Part shown: piece by piece, positions 44,047 to 50,586 of the stretch
Layout of the letters: each line of letters begins with the position of its first letter
How positions within the stretch are numbered: position 1 is the first letter of the stretch
NCBI RefSeq assembly: GCF_003350325.1
Contig: NZ_QLYZ01000026.1
Location: 54,028 to 104,613 of the forward strand
Source: Vibrio rhodolitus
GTDB lineage: Bacteria > Pseudomonadota > Gammaproteobacteria > Enterobacterales > Vibrionaceae
DNA: 50,586 bases
Direction: 5' to 3'
Position numbers and translations under genes: made by a program
Notes under the pieces: model-generated
What the model saw: the letters and a program-made list of their open reading frames with translations, nothing else
Told to the model about the DNA's origin: nothing
Databases searched by the model: none

Positions 44047-44412
44047 ATGAGTCGTACCTTGATTATTGGCACGCTTGCTCTTGTCGCGTTGAGCGGATGC
44101 AGCTACCACACTGAGCCACAAAAACCTGTTCCTGCCATGTGTCAAAGCGGTGAGAACCTAGCTGGAGGCTGGCAAGATGCCGAGCTAACTCCAGATGCGC
44201 AGCAAGCTGTTAACACGTTACTTGATCGAATGAACAACGCCTCACCGCTTGAGTCGGTAACTCAGATCCGAACTCAGGTTGTCAACGGCATCAACTACGC
44301 CATCGAAGTGCAGCTTGAAAATGGTCAATATTGGCACGGTAAAGTTTATCGAAATATCCGTGGAGACTACCTAATTGACAGCGTTGCTCAGCAAGGCAAA
44401 CTTTGCCCTTAG
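44047..44412 (+). CDS. Cystatin-like lipoprotein (paralogue 1)
   Basis: This 121-residue lipoprotein has a lipobox (LVALSGCS, Cys at 18). The mature domain has GGWQDAEL near its start and QVVNG in the middle (TQIRTQVVNGINYAIEVQLENG), which recalls the GG and QxVxG inhibitory elements of cystatins. It ends GKLCP and has one Cys upstream of the GGW, likely a disulfide pair. A clear ribosome-binding site (AAGGAGAAAGT) precedes the ATG. It is followed by a related gene at 44625. A role as an envelope protease inhibitor is only inferred. Confidence 0.6.
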   Translation: MSRTLIIGTLALVALSGCSYHTEPQKPVPAMCQSGENLAGGWQDAELTPDAQQAVNTLLDRMNNASPLESVTQIRTQVVNGINYAIEVQLENGQYWHGKVYRNIRGDYLIDSVAQQGKLCP

Positions 44413-44624
44413 TTTGAGCTGCGTTCACTCGCTTGGCTTAAACCGTTGATCACTTTCTGATGGACAGCGCAGACCAAGCGAGCTTCTCTTTTCTTGCCGT
44501 ATCAAGCATCATTTATCTATAACTTCCCCGCTAATTTTTTGACAACTCTCACATTAGCGACAACGCTAAATTAAGCGCTAAAAGAAAAATCATACGAATT
44601 GAACACAATCGAAGGGGAGCGATT

Positions 44625-45002
44625 ATGAACAAATTCTTATTAACTGTTGGCTTGTGTACCATGTCTACATTGGGTTTTGCATCGGAGGCAGAAACCACTG
44701 ACGCAAGCACTGCCACAGTAATGAAAAGCGACTGTAGTACTAATAAAAAATATTCAACTTGGCAGCCAACGAAACTGACTGCCGATGTCCATCAAGCCTT
44801 CAATCGTTTTACGCAAAACATTGATTCAGATTCATCGGTCAAACAAGTCTTACAAATACTCGCCCTAAATATGGATGGTCGCTACTTTGCCTTTGAAGTC
44901 GAGCTAAAAAACGGCGAAGTCTGGCATGGTAAAATTCACCACAATCCGAGAGGTGACTATTTAGTCAGCGGTATTCCCCACGAAGGAAAACTCTGTCCAT
45001 AA
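44625..45002 (+). CDS. Cystatin-like secreted protein (paralogue 2)
   Basis: This 125-residue protein has a cleavable signal peptide (to about residue 19, LGFAS). The mature part aligns with paralogue 1 from STWQPTKLT through FAFEVELKNGEVWHGKIHHNPRGDYLV to the same ending GKLCP. The QxVxG element is replaced (ALNMDG), and the GG is changed to ST. So the two genes are a duplication in which one copy has lost the inhibitory-loop residues and the lipid anchor. Ribosome-binding site GGGGAG. Function unknown. Confidence 0.6.
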   Translation: MNKFLLTVGLCTMSTLGFASEAETTDASTATVMKSDCSTNKKYSTWQPTKLTADVHQAFNRFTQNIDSDSSVKQVLQILALNMDGRYFAFEVELKNGEVWHGKIHHNPRGDYLVSGIPHEGKLCP

Positions 45003-45077
45003 TGCCATGCAGGAACTTCAAACAACCGATACACAAAGGTCTTTGGTCAAATAATGATTCTGGCTACTGACAGATAC

Positions 45078-45104
45078 AAAAAAGCGCAGTGACAGCACTG
45101 CGCT
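45078..45104 (-). terminator. Terminator of the small acidic protein gene
   Basis: AGCGCAGTG (45083-45091) and CACTGCGCT (45096-45104) form a 9-bp stem with a 4-base loop; on the minus strand it ends in a T run (45078-45082). Confidence 0.85.
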
Positions 45105-45123
45105 TACTATGCAACCAACTGGT

Positions 45124-45324
45124 TTAGTGGATTGGGGTTTCGTTTTTCGCGTAGAATTTACCGAAATACTCTTCAAGAACTTCTGGCGTTAACTCGCCTG
45201 CTTCCTCAAGACGTTTTAACTCAGCAGCAATCGCTTTTTGTTCATCAATTGATGGTAAAGCAACTTCTGGCTCGTCTGCTACTTGCTGAGACATCTCTTC
45301 TAGCTCTTTCTCAAAATCGCTCAT
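45124..45324 (-). CDS. Small acidic coiled-coil protein
   Basis: This 66-residue protein begins MSDFEKELEEMSQQ. It is glutamate-rich and helical throughout, with no membrane segment or signal. The start is the ATG rather than the GTG three codons upstream. It has its own terminator, which supports it as a real gene. I recognise no family. The upstream 463-bp stretch (45325-45787) contains its promoter and that of the moxR operon. Confidence 0.7.
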   Translation of the reverse strand: MSDFEKELEEMSQQVADEPEVALPSIDEQKAIAAELKRLEEAGELTPEVLEEYFGKFYAKNETPIH

Positions 45325-45677
45325 GATTTCCACTTACCTTATAAATAACAACTTGCGCCAGTTTACTCATTTCATCACTGTTATTCTAGCGCTACTTAGT
45401 GCAAATCGTAGTGGCTAGGAATGCGTTGTGGCACATCATTTTTGCAATCTATTAATGAAAACACAGCTATATCCCTGCTTCTCATTCAGGACTAGAGTAA
45501 ACCGTAGCAATGATAAAAATGTTCTTAAAACAAACTGATGGGTGCATTTTCAACCAAATACAATTTCTTTCAGTCAACATCGCGTAAATTTATGGCGAAG
45601 CAGATCAGTTTTTGCACTTTTATAGTTGCTTAACTACCTGATTATGATATCAAATCAACCTTGATTTAGGTTTTACA

Positions 45678-45696
45678 AAATATCATTATGATATTT
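45678..45696. promoter_or_regulatory. 19-bp palindrome upstream of moxR
   Basis: AAATATCATTATGATATTT is a perfect palindrome 91 bp before the moxR start. A related half-site, ATGATATC, lies at 45644-45651, 34 bp further upstream. It is a plausible operator. In the rest of the 463-bp gap I saw no gene. Confidence 0.45.
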
Positions 45697-45787
45697 CGAC
45701 TGTAAGCCAAGTTTGCCATAACTACCGATGACGACGACGTAAGATTAGGGTCGAAATCGTAACCCGTTTAGGAGACCACATTCTGCC

Positions 45788-46744
45788 ATGACCACAACAG
45801 CATTTAGTCAGCTCCAGCAATACCTCGAAAGCCAAGTGATTGGGCAGCAAGAATTAGTCAAACAACTATTGGTTGCGCTGCTCGCGGATGGTCACATTTT
45901 GGTCGAAGGACCTCCTGGTTTAGCAAAAACGCGTGCCGTGAAATCGCTGGCTGAATGTATCGAAGGTGAGTTTCATCGTATTCAGTTTACCCCTGACCTT
46001 CTGCCAGCAGACTTAACTGGTACTGATATCTTCCGCCCAGAAACCGGCGAATTTCAGTTCCAAGCTGGTCCAATTTTTAACTCATTGATCTTGGCAGACG
46101 AAATCAACCGTGCTCCGGCAAAAGTTCAAGCCGCGATGCTCGAAGCAATGGCAGAAAAACAAATCACCGCGGGACGTAAAACCTACCCGCTGCCAGATTT
46201 GTTTTTAGTCATGGCGACACAAAACCCAATTGAACAGGAAGGTACCTACCCTCTGCCAGAAGCGCAACTCGATCGCTTTTTACTTCACCTCAATGTTGAC
46301 TATCCTGACGCTGAATATGAGTTACAAATTCTGCGTCTAAATCGTGGTGAAGCACGTGGTGATTCTGCACCCACACCGCCGGAACTTTCACAGCAGCAAA
46401 TTTTCCAAGCACGCCAAGAAGTGCTTAACATTCATATGGCAGAGTCGATCGAGCAATACATTATTCGTCTCGTGATGGCAACACGTCAGCCAGAACAGTA
46501 TGACCAAACGCTCGCCAATTGGGTCGAGATGGGCGTTAGTCCGCGAGCAACCATTGCATTGGATCGCTGTGCACGAGCCCATGCTTGGCTAGCAGGTAGA
46601 GACTTTGTGTCACCAGAAGATGTTCAAGAGATGGCTTACCCAGTGCTTCGTCATCGCTTGTTACTAAGCTACCACGCTCAAGCGGAAGGCATTTCTGCTA
46701 ACCAAGTCATTGATAAGCTACTTTCACTCGTTGGCAGTGCTTAG
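45788..46744 (+). CDS. MoxR-family AAA+ ATPase
   Basis: This 318-residue MoxR ATPase has Walker A in VEGPPGLAKTRAVKSL, Walker B in LILADEINRAPAKVQ, the sensor motif ATQNPIEQEGTYPLPEAQLDRF and a C-terminal lid. MoxR proteins act as chaperones that, with VWA-domain partners, assemble or activate envelope and metalloenzyme complexes. First gene of the operon moxR-DUF58-DUF4381-batA-batB; the DUF58 gene starts 8 bp after its stop. Confidence 0.95.
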   Translation: MTTTAFSQLQQYLESQVIGQQELVKQLLVALLADGHILVEGPPGLAKTRAVKSLAECIEGEFHRIQFTPDLLPADLTGTDIFRPETGEFQFQAGPIFNSLILADEINRAPAKVQAAMLEAMAEKQITAGRKTYPLPDLFLVMATQNPIEQEGTYPLPEAQLDRFLLHLNVDYPDAEYELQILRLNRGEARGDSAPTPPELSQQQIFQARQEVLNIHMAESIEQYIIRLVMATRQPEQYDQTLANWVEMGVSPRATIALDRCARAHAWLAGRDFVSPEDVQEMAYPVLRHRLLLSYHAQAEGISANQVIDKLLSLVGSA

Positions 46745-46752
46745 AGGTTGTC

Positions 46753-47670
46753 ATGGAGAATCTTTTCTCGCCGCACTCTAATGGTGTGGACTTGAATCTC
46801 GAAGAGTTGCTCTATTTTCGCAATCAAAGCGTTAAATGGTTGCCGCCTGCGCGTAGTTTGTGGTCGCAATTACTTGGGCATCACCAAAGCCGCCAGTTAG
46901 GTCGTGGGATGGACTTTAGTGAATCACGCCAGTATCAAGCAGGTGATGATATCCGGGCGATAGATTGGCGAGTCACAGCCCGCACGGGTAAGCCGCACAC
47001 CAAGTTGTTCAGTGAGGAAAGAGAAAAGCCGTTAGTGCTTTATCTCGATCTTAGCCCTAGCATGTTGTTTGGTTCTCAATTAATGCTCAAATCTGTGCTT
47101 ATGGCGCAGATGGCTAGCCTAATTGCTTGGTTAACGGTCGCTCAGCAGGATCGTGTTGGTGCCGTGATTGATACCGGTGATGAACTGGTTGAATTAAAGC
47201 CTATGGGGCGACAGCGTGGTCCGCTCACTATTTTGCAAACACTGGTCGAAATGCACAGCAAATTACTCAGCCAACCTAGGGCTCAGACAACCCATGGTTT
47301 TCAGCCTGCATTGCAAGCACTTCGTCGCCTCGCCCCTAAAGGGGGAGAGATCGTTTTCATAAGCGATTTTGTTCGGTTAACCGAGCAAGACACTCAAGCA
47401 TTATCTCAGCTTAGACAGCACAATAGCGTTCGGTTTGTCCATATCTCCGATCCGCTTGAATATGGCTCGACCCACTACCGCGGGAACGAGAAAGTTTCTG
47501 ATGGGAAGCGCACGCAATGGCTCAATTTCTCATCAAAAAAAGCACGCCAACAAATTGAATTGGCTTTTAATAATAAACAACAAGGCTTAAAGACGCTCGC
47601 ACATAAAACAGGGATTAGTTTTTGCGCCTTGAATAGTGATAAACCACTATTGAATCAGATTTCTGGATGA
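46753..47670 (+). CDS. DUF58 domain protein
   Basis: This 305-residue cytoplasmic protein has the DUF58 core motif GRGMDFSESRQYQAGDDIRAIDWRVTARTG, followed by a VWA-like fold with PLVLYLDLSPSM. It is the standard second gene of MoxR operons, where it is thought to be a MoxR partner. Ribosome-binding site AGAGG. Next gene begins 4 bp after its stop. Confidence 0.93.
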   Translation: MENLFSPHSNGVDLNLEELLYFRNQSVKWLPPARSLWSQLLGHHQSRQLGRGMDFSESRQYQAGDDIRAIDWRVTARTGKPHTKLFSEEREKPLVLYLDLSPSMLFGSQLMLKSVLMAQMASLIAWLTVAQQDRVGAVIDTGDELVELKPMGRQRGPLTILQTLVEMHSKLLSQPRAQTTHGFQPALQALRRLAPKGGEIVFISDFVRLTEQDTQALSQLRQHNSVRFVHISDPLEYGSTHYRGNEKVSDGKRTQWLNFSSKKARQQIELAFNNKQQGLKTLAHKTGISFCALNSDKPLLNQISG

Positions 47671-47674
47671 ATGT

Positions 47675-48136
47675 ATGACCAGCACTAACAACGACTCGCT
47701 TCTACCGCTGCAAGACATGGCTTTACCTGCTGTACCTGATTGGCTTCCACTGGCTTGGGGATGGTGGGCATCTTTCGCTGCCGGGGCAATGACACTGATA
47801 CTGATAGCCGTTTACTTTAGATGGAAAAAGAAACGTCTAGCTGCGAAGAAGACCGCCCTGATGTTGATCCAAAAAGAAAAACCCGCCGCAGCACTTGAGC
47901 TGGTGCGCCAAGCGGCACTTTGCTATTTCCCTCGCGAGCAAATTGCACAATTGACGGGCAAAGAGTGGTACGCATTTTTAGACTCTCAAGTCGATAACCC
48001 ACTGTTCGAGGCCAATTTCGAACAGTGGCAAACGGTGCTGTATAGCAAACAGCCAATAACAAACAGTGAAGAGCTGGTTCAACATTGTTATCAGTGGGTT
48101 GAACAAGCACTTCCACCGAAAAAGAGGAAAGCATAG
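47675..48136 (+). CDS. DUF4381 membrane protein
   Basis: This 153-residue protein has one transmembrane helix (about residues 30-50, AAGAMTLILIAVYF after a Trp-rich stretch) and a cytoplasmic helical domain containing QLTGKEWYAFLD. It matches DUF4381, the usual third gene in Vibrio and other gammaproteobacterial MoxR operons. The start has a weak ribosome-binding site and is set by the tight spacing to the DUF58 stop. It abuts the next gene. Confidence 0.88.
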   Translation: MTSTNNDSLLPLQDMALPAVPDWLPLAWGWWASFAAGAMTLILIAVYFRWKKKRLAAKKTALMLIQKEKPAAALELVRQAALCYFPREQIAQLTGKEWYAFLDSQVDNPLFEANFEQWQTVLYSKQPITNSEELVQHCYQWVEQALPPKKRKA

Positions 48137-49097
48137 TTGGCAAATCTAGAATTTGTTTGGTGGCCACTTTTCTTACTACTGCCATTACCTTTGGCGGTCT
48201 ATTTCCTGCTGCCATCAGCAAAATCTGACGCCCCTCTCTACCTGCCTTATCTGCCAGATAGTAGCGCCAGTAAAGCAACCCAGAGTGTAATGCCAAAGCT
48301 GTTGATGTCAGCGCTTTGGCTTTGCCTTGTTACCGCTGCGGCTCGCCCGGTTTGGTACGGTGAGCCTATAATTCAGCAAGCTGAGCATCGTGATTTAATG
48401 TTGGTCGTTGACCTGTCAGGTTCAATGGAACAAAAGGACATGCTTTATCAAGGCGACTACATTGACAGGCTCAGTGCGGTTAAACAGGTCCTCAACGACT
48501 TTATTGCCAAGCGAGACGGTGATCGCTTAGGTCTGGTCTTTTTTGCCGATCACGCCTATCTGCAAACACCACTTACGTTTGACAGAAATGCGGTGAATCA
48601 ACAACTGCAACAAGTGGTTCTCAACCTTATCGGCAGCCGAACTGCGATTGGTGAAGGGATTGGTCTCGCGACCAAAACGTTTGTCGATAGTGAGGCTCCG
48701 CAACGCGTAATTGTGCTACTCAGTGATGGAAGCAACACTGCCGGCGTACTCGACCCGATTGAAGCCGCCGAAATCGCAAAAAAATATAAGGCAACGATCT
48801 ATACGGTCGGTGTCGGTGCAGGAGAGATGGAAATGAAGCAGTTCTTTTTCTCTCGCACAGTTAACACAGCGCGCGATTTGGATGAGACAAGTTTACGCAA
48901 AATCGCTGAAATCACCGGCGGGCAATACTTCCGTGCGCGCAATAGCCAAGATCTCGCCAATATCTATCAGACGATCAACCAATTGGAACCAATAAATCAA
49001 GCTACCCAGACATGGCGCCCACAGCAAGAATGGTTCCGCTATCCGTTGGCAATCGCACTAGGGCTACTATTTGTATTGATTATTGTGAGAAGAAATC

Positions 49098-49105
<8 letters not shown>
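48137..49105 (+). CDS. batA: VWA domain protein BatA
   Basis: This 322-residue membrane protein has two N-terminal helices (about 5-22 and 50-70), a VWA domain with the metal-ion site DLSGS (about residue 94) and a final helix at the C-terminus. It is the BatA-type partner of the MoxR ATPase. It starts with TTG directly after the TAG of the preceding gene, with GAGG nine bases upstream, so it is translationally coupled. It overlaps the next gene by 8 bp. Confidence 0.9.

Positions 49106-50586
<1,481 letters not shown>

Noticed and set aside
45421..45495. Short 24-residue ORF upstream of moxR
   Set aside because: The AGGA sequence is immediately adjacent to the ATG, leaving no spacing, and the peptide has no features.

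Overview
The window looks like a Vibrio chromosome, most likely the second replicon of a marine species. It shows the tdh-kbl pair, a pst operon, a block of fructose/mannose-family PTS genes around manA and an AraC-type regulator, a MoxR/Bat operon, and the usual AT-leaning Vibrio base composition. Only the far left edge is clearly mobile. There the tail of an IS3-type transposase runs into a tyrosine recombinase that has lost its 5' half. The right edge cuts a Bat-type VWA/TPR gene just after a long glutamine-repeat tract.

Layout. 1-950: IS and integrase remnant with GGGACCA repeats. 1041-3427: kbl-tdh threonine catabolism (minus). 3620-5619: a 38-residue membrane peptide, a LysR regulator and an EamA permease. 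5731-7966: minus operon of a phosphoesterase, a carbon-nitrogen hydrolase and an Asp/Glu racemase. 8045-11100: cobalamin cluster cbiB-cobD-cobC plus a DUF2946-like protein. 11365-12943: a secreted molybdopterin-oxidoreductase-like protein overlapping a membrane diguanylate cyclase. 13036-16575: pstSCAB (minus) behind phased Pho half-sites. 16911-26785: PTS island with three fructose-family enzyme II systems, a lone EIIB, a degenerate-HPr/EIIA fusion, an AraC regulator and manA. 27025-30023: a second AraC-type regulator and an OpgC-DUF2141 fusion. 30343-38035: a kinase-ATPase-GAF-GGDEF giant, a DJ-1/nucleoside hydrolase/VOC triple fusion and a DUF3574 lipid- or secretion-targeted protein. 38048-41567: AcoR-like sigma-54 activator and aldehyde dehydrogenase with a clear -24/-12 promoter. 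41757-45324: small membrane proteins, a TauE-type permease, lipoproteins, two cystatin-like paralogues and a small acidic protein. 45788-50586: moxR-DUF58-DUF4381-batA-batB.

The most striking regulatory observation is a 50-bp composite element present three times, once before each of the three PTS enzyme II operons. Each copy has a CRP-like half-site block, exactly 12 unconserved bases, then a conserved 22-bp box (14 of 22 positions identical in all three). Each lies 75-80 bp from the start codon and points the same way relative to its gene. The AraC gene in the middle of the island is the natural candidate for the box-binding protein. This ties the island into one regulon of carbon-status control plus a local inducer.

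The most unusual genes are the 1675-residue sensor kinase/diguanylate cyclase and the 732-residue three-enzyme fusion, which are only 18 bp apart and presumably co-transcribed. Functions for these two are inferred from domains only. No tRNA, rRNA or CRISPR array was seen.
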